Assembly: GCA_918807975.1 (NCBI GenBank)
Contig: OU964923.1
Coordinates: 23,107,235 to 23,171,234 of the forward strand
From: Aplidium turbinatum
Taxonomy: Eukaryota > Chordata > Ascidiacea > Aplousobranchia > Polyclinidae
Direction of reading: 5' to 3'
Length of the DNA stretch: 64,000 bases
The translations under genes and the position numbers were made by a program. The notes below the pieces were generated by a model. That model was not told the DNA's origin, did not search any database, and saw only the letters and a list, made by a program, of their open reading frames with translations. Shown one piece after another: positions 10,346 to 21,027 of the stretch. Position 1 is the stretch's first letter. Every line of letters starts with the position of its first letter.

Positions 10346-10659
10346 ACTCGCTCTTTTAATGCAGTTTCGCTTAAAATTAGGCAAACTTTGTTTTAGAGAC
10401 ATAGGGCGGAATTCAGATTTGCGTCTCAAAATAAGTCAGTGTTATGCGTAAGTCAGACTTATATAGGCCAGGCTTATACGAGAAGCTTATTTGCGATGCA
10501 GAAACTTGACTTACGCGCGACTTATATAAGACCGTATTAAGCCTCTTTGTTTTCGCGCGAAAGAGAAATTGCTATAGCAACTCTTTGGTTGAGGTAATGA
10601 AGCGTGAAACTGAAGGCTGTAAAGCTGAGCGACATTCCTGCTGAACCACCAAATAAGGC

Positions 10660-10930
10660 AATGTTGTGCTTTAAACTCACTAGAAAAAAGCACTTTTTTA
10701 TGATGTTGAAATATGTTATAGTTGCATCAGTAAGTCGTTCGTTAACTAACGTAGATGCCAAGTAATCCATGACGCAACAGATCTAGCACAAAAAGTTCAT
10801 TCACAAGCAAAGAATACTCATTTAACAATGAAACAACGTAAAACAACGTTATGGCAATATGCACATGGCTTTCGTTTAGTCAATAATTCATAAATTTGAA
10901 AGAATCAGGTTACTCAAGTTATTTTTGATG
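10660..10930 (+). repeat. 270-bp direct repeat inside the Harbinger, copy 1
   Basis: Matches 12022-12306 over its whole length with scattered differences. Shared blocks include GTTGCATCAGTAAGTCGTTC, ATGCCAAGTAATCCATGACG and AGGTTATTTTTGATGCC-like ends. The two copies bracket the transposase fragments. Confidence 0.85.
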
Positions 10931-10946
10931 CCTAAATAGGAAAGTT

Positions 10947-11186
10947 TTGACTTTGCTTGCACAATCATGGCCAGGATTGACACATGATGCGCGGATTTTT
11001 GACAACAGCATCATTCGAGATAAATTTGAGAATGGAGAAATTGATGGAATCCTATTGGGTGACAATGGGTATGCACCGAGAAATACGCGCTACAATTCTG
11101 CAAACAGAACTTTGACTAACCCCGGCCAAGTCGCCATCGCTTCTCTGGAAATGGCCACTTGCAAAAAATCGAAGGCTTACCAATAG
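10947..11186 (+). pseudogene. Harbinger transposase fragment, DDE catalytic part
   Basis: Encodes SWPGLTHDARIFDNS, then FENGEIDGILLGDNGYAPRN. This is the HARBI1-family block holding the second catalytic Asp (LLGDNGY). The sequence then moves abruptly to RYNSANRTLTNPG, so the usual intervening region is missing and the fragment ends at 11186. It is not functional. Confidence 0.8.
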
Positions 11187-11431
11187 CTGCAGTATGGGCG
11201 TATTGCATGCAATCGGGCTGTCAACGTTTCGTCATTTTTAAACAATTCAAAGAGTTCCATAGTTGCAGTTTTGCTAAGACGAAAATGTTGACAAAACTGC
11301 CTGTCGTTAAGTTGATTAAAAGGATCTGCATGATCGCGAACAGGCCTTTCAATGCAAATATTTGCATACTCTTCATCGAAGAGTTGCCTAAAAGCAATGG
11401 TTTGAAAATTTGTGAGAAAACGAAAATACAA
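11177..11431 (-). pseudogene. Harbinger transposase fragment, N-terminal part, inverted
   Basis: The minus strand encodes ERPVRDHADPFNQLNDRQF, then FRLSKTATMELFELF. This resembles the HARBI1 N-terminal region (RDPF, a short acidic or polar stretch, then FRLSK). It is tail-to-tail with the catalytic fragment, so part of the transposase has been inverted within the element. Confidence 0.6.
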
Positions 11432-12021
11432 TTATATGCAATAAAATACTGTGACCTAAGTATCAAACCAAAATCTGTGTCAATAGCGGCATGTTTCAGA
11501 TGGACTAACTAACCCTAACTTTTTCAACTGATCTGTGCCCAGACAGCAAGATTCGTCATTTTTACATTGCAGACGTTGAATCAACGCCTGCAGACGTTGA
11601 ATCAATGTAAATATAACGGGTTTTGCTCTCTGGGTGGTCCTTTCAGTAGAGCTGTTCGCGTTAAAATCTTTAGTTAAATCATTCCTCGCTTGATTATTTT
11701 GGAAAGGCTTTTTTATCATTTTTTTATTTATTTTCCACCACTGGAAAGTCTTTGATGAGGTCAATAAGCAGTTGGCGTTCAGAATCGTTGTAATTAAATC
11801 CTCTTGGTATTTTTATTGAAATAAGAAATGATAATGCAATTTACATTAAAGGGTTACGGGAATTTGTATAAACTATCTTTATCTAAAAGCGCAGCAAACT
11901 CGCTCATCAAGTTGCTCACTGAATTTAAATCAGTAGTTCATATCTTAGCGATAGCTAACTGACGCGAAGAAGTGTTTGCGTATAGCTGAGCTATATTCAT
12001 GATAAATAATGCAATGTTGCA

Positions 12022-12306
12022 AATAATGCAATGTTGTGCTATTTAAACCTACAACTAGAAAAAAAGTCGTTTTTTGTGACGTTGAAATAGAAACGTTGTA
12101 GTTGCATCAGTAAGTCGTTCGTTTACGTAGATGCCAAGTAATCCATGACGCAACAGATCTGGCGCAAAAATTTCCTTCACAAGCAAGTAATACTCATTAA
12201 GCACTGAAACAACGTTAAGACAACGTTATGCCAATACGCACATGATTTTCGTTTGCAATAATTCATCAATTTGAAAGAATCAGATAACTCAGGTTATTTT
12301 TGATGC
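12022..12306 (+). repeat. 270-bp direct repeat inside the Harbinger, copy 2
   Basis: Second copy of 10660-10930. It is somewhat diverged, which suggests that the duplication is old. Confidence 0.85.
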
Positions 12307-12339
12307 CTTGAAAGTTAAAAATAGTACAATTGTAGGAAT

Positions 12340-12510
12340 ACTGTTGCCAGTTTATGACTAAAAGGGCGGGCGCATAGACTCCCTTTGGTCTGAAAACTGT
12401 CAAATGTAAGATAGTTAATAGACTTGCTTTTCCTGGCATTGCAGACAAAGGAAAAAGTATGACCAATCACAATTGTATGTTTGCAAAAGTGATGTTACAA
12501 GCAGTATTAC
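12340..12510 (+). repeat. Dispersed repeat B, copy 2
   Basis: Plus-strand counterpart of 5685-5930, lying inside the Harbinger element. It is either part of that element's body or a later insertion into it. Confidence 0.65.
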
Positions 12511-12769
12511 TAAACTGCGTGTCAGCGTCTGGTTATTCAACAACACAAAATAGGCATTTCAAAATTTACACCACCAGCAATAACACCACCAGCCAGCAAT
12601 TTACACCACCAGCAATTGTCTTTTCAATGTTTCTTGACGGTGGCCCAATAGATAGATAAATTTACGCTGTTGGAAAGTAGCCTACTGGTTTTAGGCATTC
12701 ACTGCATTCAGTTTAACCTCTAGGTATCTTGTTGCGTGTTTTAATTCTGATTCTTGCTGCTTACTTTAT

Positions 12770-12960
12770 TCATTTTATCAGTATGTTTTTGTGTTGTGCC
12801 ATCGTTGCTGAACAGGTTGTGTTAACCTGTTTTAGCCACCTTGATAAAGTCAGTCGTGCTGACTGACGAAACGTCGGAAATACAAAAGCTAGTTATCATC
12901 TTTAACATCAGGAGGTAACCTAGTAAATAGTCACCAGAAGAACGCAAATTACTTTTATTA
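12770..12960 (+). repeat. Repeat with GAAACG hairpin
   Basis: Contains GTCAGTCGTGCTGACTGAC immediately followed by GAAACGTCGG. A stem followed by GAAACG is common near the ends of PLE-type repeats, but CTGANGA is missing, so I do not call it a ribozyme. The family is uncertain. Confidence 0.35.
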
Positions 12961-13709
12961 TCAAATGCCTGGTGAACAGTCTCTCTCTGTTTTTACTAGT
13001 AACCTACTATTGTCAGCGTCTGAAAGAAGTGTAGTTATTCAACAACCAAGCCAACTGTCAGACCGAAACTCTGCCTGCAACCAAGCTAAGATAACAGGCA
13101 CACCTGTTTCACATTAAAAACTATCAAAAAAGTCTCGTGGCCTTTGCACCAGATAGTCTATTTTTAAAAAAAATGCTTTAACAAACCTCCTACTTTCAAT
13201 ACCTACAGTATTAGCCAAACACTTTTTCCTTCAACAGAGGCTTAAACCACCTCCCCAGTTGGCTTATATCTTTCGGCTTTTAAGCCGAGTATAAGCCTTG
13301 CTAAAGCGTAAGTCTGCTTTCTGAATCGCAAAATCGACGCTTAACGCAGACTTTTGTCCAGACAGACTAAAGCCGCCTTAAGTCTGGTTTCTGAATTCCG
13401 CCCATAGAGTCTGAAAGCATCATTCTCAATATCGTGACGTCACACGCGTGCCAAAGGGGGGGGGGGGCTGTAAGTCCGCTGTGGGACTAATATCAGCTGT
13501 TTAGAAGCATATCAAACCATTCAACAATTTGTTACAAAATTTCGGGGGGGGCCCGGCCCCCCCATAGATCCGCGCCGGCTTGTGATACACATATTAACGA
13601 TACGTTGCTTTCAAGAGAATAGGCCTGCTGTTTGAGTTTGTTTAACCTTTGTGAAACTTCTTACTCTTGCATCACCTTACAAGAGGCAGATTTCTGTTCC
13701 ATGACATTG

Positions 13710-13859
13710 AAGGTTTCTTTCAAAGTTTAAAATACGGTAACTATAAAGCTTTTATTCTTATAGGAGTAACAACAGAAAGACCACCAGAATTTATTTGTTG
13801 GTTTAAGTGCTTCTCTGTGTCCATTCGCTTATGACTAGCTAGCTCAACCTATGGCAATT
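13710..13859 (+). repeat. 150-bp repeat, copy 2
   Basis: Direct copy of 3050-3199, 10.66 kb downstream and of the same length. It lies just outside the hAT-like shell that ends near 13578. Confidence 0.85.
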
Positions 13860-14586
13860 GGGTCTACCTGCACATACCGTCATCCAAAATGTGTTGAAAG
13901 GAGTACCGGTACCGTAATTTATCATAACTAGTGTGACTCTAATTGAGGGTTTTAGGCTATTACTAAAATTTTTCTTGTGATTAAACTATTTTTCCTCTTT
14001 TTAAATCCGCTTCTCATGCGACGTATGTGGCTACGTCCCTGCCGATAGGGTGATGATTTAAGTAGCCCTAACAAAAACGTTTTTAGTAAAAACAAAAAAA
14101 AGCATATTTGTCCAATTTTTTTGGGGGACACGTCATCAAGTGCTTTCTGGATCAGCTGCTGTTCGACATTATATTTCCAATACACGTTAAAGCAACTCAT
14201 TCTACGATAACCACTCAAACATGACAATTCCCTGTAGCGTAATAACCGATGACACCGCCAACCAATCAGAACATGTTCAAGAAACTCATTTTACGATACC
14301 GTAGCCATTTAAACATGACAATTGCCTGTAAGAACCGGTGACACCGCCAACCAATCACATGTTTAAGTGACCCTTCTGGCATTCACTTAGAAAGTTCATC
14401 CTACTTTGTTTGGTAATTACAGAAGAAAAAACAGTTATGGTTTGAGAGGGAATCGAACCCACGTCATTAGAATGATTACCACTGCCTTAACCCTCTACGC
14501 CAGTGGTTCCCAACCTTTTTGTTATCACGGACCCCTTTTGACAAATTATTAATTCTGCGGACCCCTATCTAAATTTTGCCTGAAAC

Positions 14587-15426
14587 CAGGGTTAATCGGT
14601 TTAAACCGGGGCGGTTTAAACGGGCAGTTTTGACCAGCTATTACTGGTTAAAACCCCTTTAGTGTACCATATGAATCAAGTTGCTTTTCAATTGAATTAA
14701 AAATATTACCCTCCATGTTTAGTAATGATGTTCAACTATATTTTGTTTTGATCAACAATAACCTAAATGCTGGATTTGGAACAAAAAATATTCAATTTCT
14801 CTGTTTATTTTTGATATTTTAATCAGTTGGTTATTTTAACTATTGAGAAAATTCAAATTCTAAAAATAAGTTTCTGATGAACTAAAAAATGCTTGGTAGA
14901 ACGATGAACCATTTGCACAGCCAACTGAAGTACATGAATTTATTCCAACAATTTATTTTTTTTATGAAAAACATTTGCCATAAAATTTGCGCAACATTTG
15001 CCCTCCCGTTGCGTAGCACATAAGACGTAGCACGACATGTAATTAAGGTAGTAGTCTTAACGCTGTTTGATGTCTTGTTTTTGGCGGCGCTGAAACAAGA
15101 GAAAAATCCAAGATAAATATAATCTTTCGTATGAATTTTACAGGCAGCCATCTTTGGCTGCCTGACAAGTCAGTATTGGCGGCCATTAATGAAAGTTCAG
15201 GCGGCCAAGGCCGCCAGCTATTTCGAGGCCTGCATATCAAAATGGTCACAACTCATAACTGCTTTTATATTTCCTAAATAGTCTATAGCCCGGGTAGCCG
15301 ACCATTCACTACATAAAAATATTTTTCTGGGTTTTAATCGGTTTAAACCTAGTTTTCACCGGTTAAAACTAGGTTTATACCGCTTCGTGGTCAAAACCAG
15401 TTTTGACCACTTAGAGATCAACCCTG
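14587..15426. mobile_element. Non-autonomous hAT (MITE) with exact 8-bp TSD
   Basis: Begins CAGGGTTAATCGGTTTAAAC and ends GAGATCAACCCTG. CCTGAAAC occurs at 14579-14586 and 15427-15434. Subterminal zones are rich in GGTTTAAACC-type palindromes. It has no transposase. An internal GGCGGCC and TTTCGAGGCCTG portion (about 15140-15236) looks like another small inserted element. Confidence 0.85.
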
Positions 15427-15916
15427 CCTGAAACTCAATTAACATACTTTTGACTATTGCAAAAAAAAATTATTTTCACACGAGTCAGTTCAATCACAGT
15501 AGGCTACTATTGACTATTGTAATAATTATGCTACTCAACTACTGTATTTTCGATGTTGTTTTATTGTAAAGGTTAAGCGGTTATGAATGGTAACAAAACA
15601 ATAATCGCTTGCTTTGCCAAGAATGGGTAGGTTTGCAGTTGTGAGCACCAAAATTCTTCCACAGTTTTGAATGAAACTCAATGCGTAATTACTCTTTTGA
15701 TCTCAAATCAATTAGGTCATCTTTACTGAGATCGTCATCGCTAATGTTGTTCAAGTCAAAAAAAAGGATTTCGAATCCATGTTTCAACTTCGTTCGGCAG
15801 GTGTTCTAAATTAAAATAACGTTGAAATGAGATTTGCAGGGTTTCAAGTGTGCGCAAAAATTTTCTCTCATAGAGATCAAAAGAGTACATTCTCTTTGAG
15901 TTTCATCTATCAAGAT

Positions 15917-16601
15917 TGTCACAATCAATGTGCAAAGCCTCGCGTCGGGCTGCTTTGCGTCTTGACAGAATGTGCTGTTTTCATTATGGAATTCTTGAGC
16001 GGTATGTTATTATCGGTCAATGACCAGTAGTAACCTCTAATTGTGAAGTCGTTGTTCTGCAACGTAATTCTAGATTATTCTGTATCTGGAACGTTCTGTT
16101 GTTTTCACATTTGCCAATATCGTTTGTCATGATGTCACAAGGTTGTTTACGAATGGACCTCTGATTACGAAATCGTTATTATGTAAGAATCTTCTTGCGA
16201 ACGTGACATTCTTTAGACTTCTATAAACTTCTGCTTGTTGACATTCATTGCAACTTGACAGAACAATGTGACGTTACGTAACCTTCTCGATGTTACTGGA
16301 CTGAACAACCAACTATAAATAGTGGTGTAGTTTGTGTAATGTTTATTCTGAGATTATTATTATGGTGATTATTATGAGTTGATTATGAGAGTTGTGCTAT
16401 GAGTCGTGGATTGGTAGTTGATGCAGAAATTAGAGTTATTTGAGAAGCCGTTCGTTAAAGTTCTTCAAGAAGTCAGATTATCATTTCACTAGTAGAATTA
16501 TTCGACATTTAATTGACTGCTTTTCGGTTTGACCCATTAAACTACGTCATTGAATCTTTCCAAGTCTTTTTCCTGGTAAGAGATAGAAAGAAATCGTGAC
16601 A
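15917..16601 (+). repeat. 5' LTR of the gag-only element
   Basis: 685 bp, TG...CA, containing CTATAAATAG about 400 bases in as a likely TATA region. No difference from the 3' LTR was seen. Confidence 0.93.
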
Positions 16602-16690
16602 TTCTGGGGGCTCGTCCGGGAATAACCGAAAAACCGAAGAATACCGAAAGATTTATTGAAAGAATAATAAATTAACAACAAGCTGTCAAA

Positions 16691-18328
16691 ATGGCGGATG
16701 CCGTCAAACATGAGATGATTGAAGACTTACGGAGCATGGCTGAACGAATGGGGCTGAGTGACAATGAAAAGTCTCAGTTTGTGATGGAAGAGCATCACAA
16801 GATAATGGCCCAAAAAGCTCAGCGAGAAGCTGACGAAAGAGAAGATAGAAGAGCTGCTCGTGAAATAAGGAAAGCAGAACTTGAAGCTGAGGAAAAGCGA
16901 GCACAACTTGAAGCTGAAGCAGAGGAGAAGCGGGCGCAGCGCGAAGCTGAAGAAAAACAAGCTCAACGAGAAGCTGAAGAGAAACAAGCGCAGCGCGAAG
17001 CAGAAGCTGAAGAGAAACAAGCGCAGCGCGAAGCAGAAGCTGAAGAAAGAAGAGCGCAATATGAATTGGAAAAGTTAAAACTTGACTTAGAAAGACAAAA
17101 GCTGGACATTGGTGAGCGATCTAATTCTACTAATGATAATGCTCGAGATGTTATTGTGGCGCAAGTTAGACGTCCAGATTTGCCATCATTTGTTGAAGAA
17201 AAAGATGAGTTGGATAGTTATTTGTTAAGATTTGAAAGATGTGCTACAATAGCCAAGTTGGAGAAGTCGACGTGGGCTACCCAGCTAAGCATGTTATTAT
17301 CGGGACAAGCTCTTGATGTATATTCAAGACTTTCGCAAGAAGAAGCCATGAACTACGACAGATTGAAGTTAGCTCTGTTAAAGCGATACAATTTTACCGA
17401 GCATGGATACCGTCAAAGATTCCGTGAGGCAAAGCCTGGACGACACGAAAGTCCAGGTCAATTTATTGAACGTTTGAGAAACCTTTTGTTAAAATGGTTT
17501 GAACTTTCGGGGGCCGAACAATCATTGGACGGATTGGCAAACCTTATAGTTAAGGAACAATTCACAGATTCATGTTCAAAAGATCTGTCTGTTTATTTAA
17601 TGGAGAGAAGTCCAAAGAATCTAGAAGAAATAGCCAGTGTGGCAGAACAGTATTTAGTTGCTCATGATGAGAAGTTGTTGACTGAAGAAACGTTGTCATG
17701 CGATAATGACGAAGAGCAAACAAATAATTTTAAAGGAGGTGCGGTTCCAAGAGAAGTACGTTGTTTTAATTGTAATGGCTTAGGTCATAAGTCTGTTAAC
17801 TGCCAGAGAAAGACTAACAGAAATCATCAGGAATCGAGGAAGTGGTGCAATCGTTGCAATAGGCAAGGACACGAAGCGAAGGAATGCAACGACAAGTCGT
17901 TTTCCCTTTCCAATCAGTCTGGAAAGAATGAGAAAAACACAGAGGACGTTTATCGATGCGGTTGTGCGTTAATGATTCCTAAACCCACGCTTGAAAATGA
18001 GAGATCGGATGAAGATGATCAGTTGGAGAAGAAAACGGGAAAGAAGACAAAAGAAGATGCTTACGAAGAAATAAAACCTGAAGATTACCTACCAGTAGTG
18101 GATGGAACAGTTGGAAACAAAAAGATAATCAGCAACGATCTCATGATGATGGATATTACGAGCGCGATGAACCGAGGAGAAGAGGCAGTCGACGACCATT
18201 TGGAGTTTGCTATAGATGCGGTAGACGCGGACATTTCGCCAGGGAGTGCGTTGCTGACGGCGGACATTCGGAAAACAGACGTTGCCGTGACAACCATTGC
18301 TACCAATGTGGTGAGATTGGACACATAG
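16691..18328 (+). CDS. Gag protein of the gag-only LTR element
   Basis: 545 codons. Residues about 40-150 form a charged, repetitive, probably coiled-coil region (units like EAEEKQAQR). Residues about 165-320 (LPSFVEEKDELDSYLLRFER, TQLSMLLSGQA, EHGYRQRFREAKPG, SPGQFIERL, EQFTDSC) resemble the capsid/SCAN-like domain of Gmr1-type Gypsy Gag. CCHC knuckles follow: CFNCNGLGHKSVNC and CNRCNRQGHEAKEC. Role: structural Gag that packages element RNA. It is part of an old virus-like element, not a host gene. Confidence 0.85.
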   Translation: MADAVKHEMIEDLRSMAERMGLSDNEKSQFVMEEHHKIMAQKAQREADEREDRRAAREIRKAELEAEEKRAQLEAEAEEKRAQREAEEKQAQREAEEKQAQREAEAEEKQAQREAEAEERRAQYELEKLKLDLERQKLDIGERSNSTNDNARDVIVAQVRRPDLPSFVEEKDELDSYLLRFERCATIAKLEKSTWATQLSMLLSGQALDVYSRLSQEEAMNYDRLKLALLKRYNFTEHGYRQRFREAKPGRHESPGQFIERLRNLLLKWFELSGAEQSLDGLANLIVKEQFTDSCSKDLSVYLMERSPKNLEEIASVAEQYLVAHDEKLLTEETLSCDNDEEQTNNFKGGAVPREVRCFNCNGLGHKSVNCQRKTNRNHQESRKWCNRCNRQGHEAKECNDKSFSLSNQSGKNEKNTEDVYRCGCALMIPKPTLENERSDEDDQLEKKTGKKTKEDAYEEIKPEDYLPVVDGTVGNKKIISNDLMMMDITSAMNRGEEAVDDHLEFAIDAVDADISPGSALLTADIRKTDVAVTTIATNVVRLDT

Positions 18329-18644
18329 CCAGGAGCTGCCCTTTTGATGAAAAGGCTTGCTACAACTGTCATAAAGAAGGTCATCTCGCCAAGGACTGTC
18401 CGGAGAGGAGGTGTTTCCGATGTAGGAAAATGGGTCATCTTGCTCGCCGATGCACTGAAGACATTGAGGACGATGGAAACTTTCGCAGAAAACGTGACTA
18501 TTGTTTTGAGAAAAGCTATCGTTGGTAGTTCATGCAACGATGGACTTATGAGAATTGATTATTGAGTAATTAATTGTTTTGTGGTGTGTTTTGTATTGAT
18601 TGTGTTGTTATATTGTTTGCAACAATATTCTAAGGGGGGGCGTA

Positions 18645-19329
18645 TGTCACAATCAATGTGCAAAGCCTCGCGTCGGGCTGCTTTGCGTCTTGACAGAATG
18701 TGCTGTTTTCATTATGGAATTCTTGAGCGGTATGTTATTATCGGTCAATGACCAGTAGTAACCTCTAATTGTGAAGTCGTTGTTCTGCAACGTAATTCTA
18801 GATTATTCTGTATCTGGAACGTTCTGTTGTTTTCACATTTGCCAATATCGTTTGTCATGATGTCACAAGGTTGTTTACGAATGGACCTCTGATTACGAAA
18901 TCGTTATTATGTAAGAATCTTCTTGCGAACGTGACATTCTTTAGACTTCTATAAACTTCTGCTTGTTGACATTCATTGCAACTTGACAGAACAATGTGAC
19001 GTTACGTAACCTTCTCGATGTTACTGGACTGAACAACCAACTATAAATAGTGGTGTAGTTTGTGTAATGTTTATTCTGAGATTATTATTATGGTGATTAT
19101 TATGAGTTGATTATGAGAGTTGTGCTATGAGTCGTGGATTGGTAGTTGATGCAGAAATTAGAGTTATTTGAGAAGCCGTTCGTTAAAGTTCTTCAAGAAG
19201 TCAGATTATCATTTCACTAGTAGAATTATTCGACATTTAATTGACTGCTTTTCGGTTTGACCCATTAAACTACGTCATTGAATCTTTCCAAGTCTTTTTC
19301 CTGGTAAGAGATAGAAAGAAATCGTGACA
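18645..19329 (+). repeat. 3' LTR of the gag-only element
   Basis: 685 bp, preceded by the polypurine tract and followed by the TSD copy AAGAT. Confidence 0.93.
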
Positions 19330-19334
19330 AAGAT

Positions 19335-19970
19335 AAGATCTTCTAACATTGGAAAGTTAGCGTAAATACATGCTTCCAATCTGCGTTTCCAAACCGGTAA
19401 CTTGGCTAAAAACGCTTTCAGTTTTTCAGCTGCATCAATTATTGTCACACCTGGTCCTTGAATGCCACGATTGACATTGTTAATAAATAATATGATCAAA
19501 AATATCGGCTAAGTAGGCCATGCCGTATAGAAAACTTTTACTCTCGAACAACTTTAAGAGGGGACTTCCTTTTGCTTTTAAAAGAGTTGATACCTCATTT
19601 TTTAGCTGCTGCAGTCGTTTTAAAACTTCTCTAGATAACCAACGTACCTCAGAATGATACAAAAGTACTCCTTAATCTGACCCTACTTCTTGACAGAGCG
19701 CTTTAAAAGTACGGGGTGGTTTACAGCTCTGGTTTTGATGAAATTAACGACTTTCACGCAATTCGTTAGAATTTCTTTGAGACTTGCTAGTAAAGTTTTT
19801 GCTGCTAAGGCGTACCTGTGCAAGAAGCAATGGGTGACAAACACGCGAGGAGCTTTGTTTTTTACTAAAGCAGCAAATCCGGATTTGTTCCCGAGCATAG
19901 GCCTAGCTGGTGCTCCATCCGTGCATATAGAACAAAGTTTTTTTTTTCCAAAATTCATCAAGGTAATCAC
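19335..19970 (-). pseudogene. ZBED5-type hAT transposase remnant
   Basis: Two minus-strand blocks in neighbouring frames: CSICTDGAPAR, MLGNKSGFAALVKN, THCFLHRYALAAKTL and VVNFIKTRA (about 19970-19690), then YHSEVRWLSREVLKRL and LAYLADIF-like sequence (about 19662-19480). These are the central motifs of the ZBED5/SCAND3 hAT transposase branch. The N-terminal BED finger is lacking and the frame is broken, so it is dead. Confidence 0.85.
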
Positions 19971-21027
19971 GGACCCCCGAATGCTTTCTCACGGACCCCC
20001 AAGGGGTCCGCGAACCCCAGGTTGGGAACCACTGCAGTCTACGCCAAGCTGTAGACGACGAAACGATAACTTAATTTACTTTATATCAGAAATGTTTTCC
20101 TTACAACTTCTGATTGGTTGAAACGTTGTTCTTGTTAGGGACCGTTCAAATATTACGTAACGCTATCGAGGGGGAGGGGGGGTTTATGAAAAGCGTTACG
20201 TTAGCGTCACATCGGGGGGAGGGGGTTCAAGCAAAACGTTACGTAACGCTTACGAGTACGGTACTTTATTTGTGCTGGCTGGTATCGTCGTGTGGATACT
20301 AAATTAAGCTGAAATCATATCCAACAGCACCAACAAAATCACAAAGCTTGCTTTGATGTGAGTAAACAACATTAAGGTTGCCAGATGGCCTTTTTTTAGG
20401 CCAAATTCCACAAATCTGGCCTTTTTAAATTGCAGTTGGCTTAAAAAAAATTGATGCAAATAAGGCCAGAAAATCTGGCTTTATTTGGCTCTTTTTATAG
20501 CTGCAAATTTTGACCGGTTTAGAAAGTATTATTTTAAGTAAATTGCAAATAAAAGTATCACTTATCATCACTTAAAGCAGTGGTTTTCAACCTTTTTGGT
20601 GGAACGGAACCCAATGAAACATTCCAAAAGCTCGAGGAACCCCTGTTCAATAATTTAATTACCTTATGCAAAAAACATCATTTGATTAATAAAATAAAAT
20701 ACTCATGTTCAGATTTATTTATGTACAATAAAAATACAAACTGTAACTACTGGCAAAACAAAATGATCTCTAACACGTTCACGGCAATTTGACCCACTGG
20801 TGTACAAACGAACTGTCTGAAAGAACTCCTTAAAGCGAAGAAAACATGTCGACAAAATTTGGCGGGAAAGCAGAAAGTTAAAGGTTATCGCACCACAAGA
20901 AAACAACGAAAATTCGGGATCGCAGCGAACGTGTTAAAGTGTAGAAAATTTATTAGTAGTGGCAAACCTAATCAATATTTGATTATATTTAAACAATATG
21001 CATATAATAGACTCTCGGATTTGAATG

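Larger units (their letters stand above)
10404..13403. mobile_element. PIF/Harbinger DNA transposon, rearranged, about 3.0 kb
   Basis: GGGCGGAATTCAG at 10404 and CTGAATTCCGCCC ending at 13403 are perfect 13-bp inverted repeats, flanked by the 3-bp direct repeat ATA. Subterminal regions at both ends contain many short palindromes around ACTTATATAAG and GGCTTATA. Inside are two pieces of a HARBI1-type transposase in opposite orientation, plus a 270-bp direct repeat. It is defective. Confidence 0.82.
9937..13578. mobile_element. hAT-like shell containing a MITE and a Harbinger
   Basis: The left end CAGGCGCGGATCTAGG (9937-9952) and the right end CCATAGATCCGCGCCGG (to 13578) are inverted copies, both next to long G or C runs. 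Flanks CTTTTGCT and CTTGTGAT agree at 6 of 8 positions, a decayed hAT-type TSD. The shell's own sequence is short; the interior is other elements. No transposase of its own is seen. Confidence 0.55.
15917..19329 (+). mobile_element. Gag-only LTR retrotransposon, Gypsy-related, young
   Basis: Two 685-bp LTRs (15917-16601 and 18645-19329) start TGTCACAATC and end GTGACA, look identical by eye, and are flanked by the 5-bp duplication AAGAT (15912-15916, 19330-19334). The primer-binding site TGGGGGCTCGTCCGGGA begins at 16605 and fits the 3' end of tRNA-Pro. A purine tract AAGGGGGGG precedes the 3' LTR. The 2-kb interior holds a gag region and no recognisable protease, reverse transcriptase or integrase, so it would depend on a partner's pol. 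Termini and gag look intact; insertion is recent. Confidence 0.92.
14502..20037 (-). mobile_element. hAT element of ZBED5 type with nested insertions
   Basis: CAGTGGTTCCCAACC at the left and GGTTGGGAACCACTG at the right are inverted ends. The 8-bp TCTACGCC flanks both sides (14494-14501 and 20038-20045). GGACCCC blocks lie subterminally. The right part codes on the minus strand for transposase remnants. A hAT MITE (14587-15426) and a gag-only LTR element (15917-19329) were inserted later. Confidence 0.85.
14190..20130. mobile_element. tRNA-containing TIR-like repeat, split by a hAT
   Basis: Resembles the compact element at 62389-62786. It has GCCATTTAAACATGACAATT and ACCGCCAACCAATCA blocks (tandemly doubled at about 14190-14365), GGAATTACAGAAGAAAA-like sequence, then a minus-strand tRNA-like part: A box TGGCGTAGAGGGTTAAGG, B box GGGTTCGATTCC. 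The other half (20046-20130) resumes with ACTTAATTT and CTTCTGATTGGTTG. A 5.5-kb hAT interrupts it at 14501/20038. Confidence 0.6.

Noticed and set aside
12840-12880. Possible hammerhead at GTCAGTCGTGCTGACTGACGAAACG
   Set aside because: GAAAC is present after a stem, but the CTGANGA half of the core is missing.
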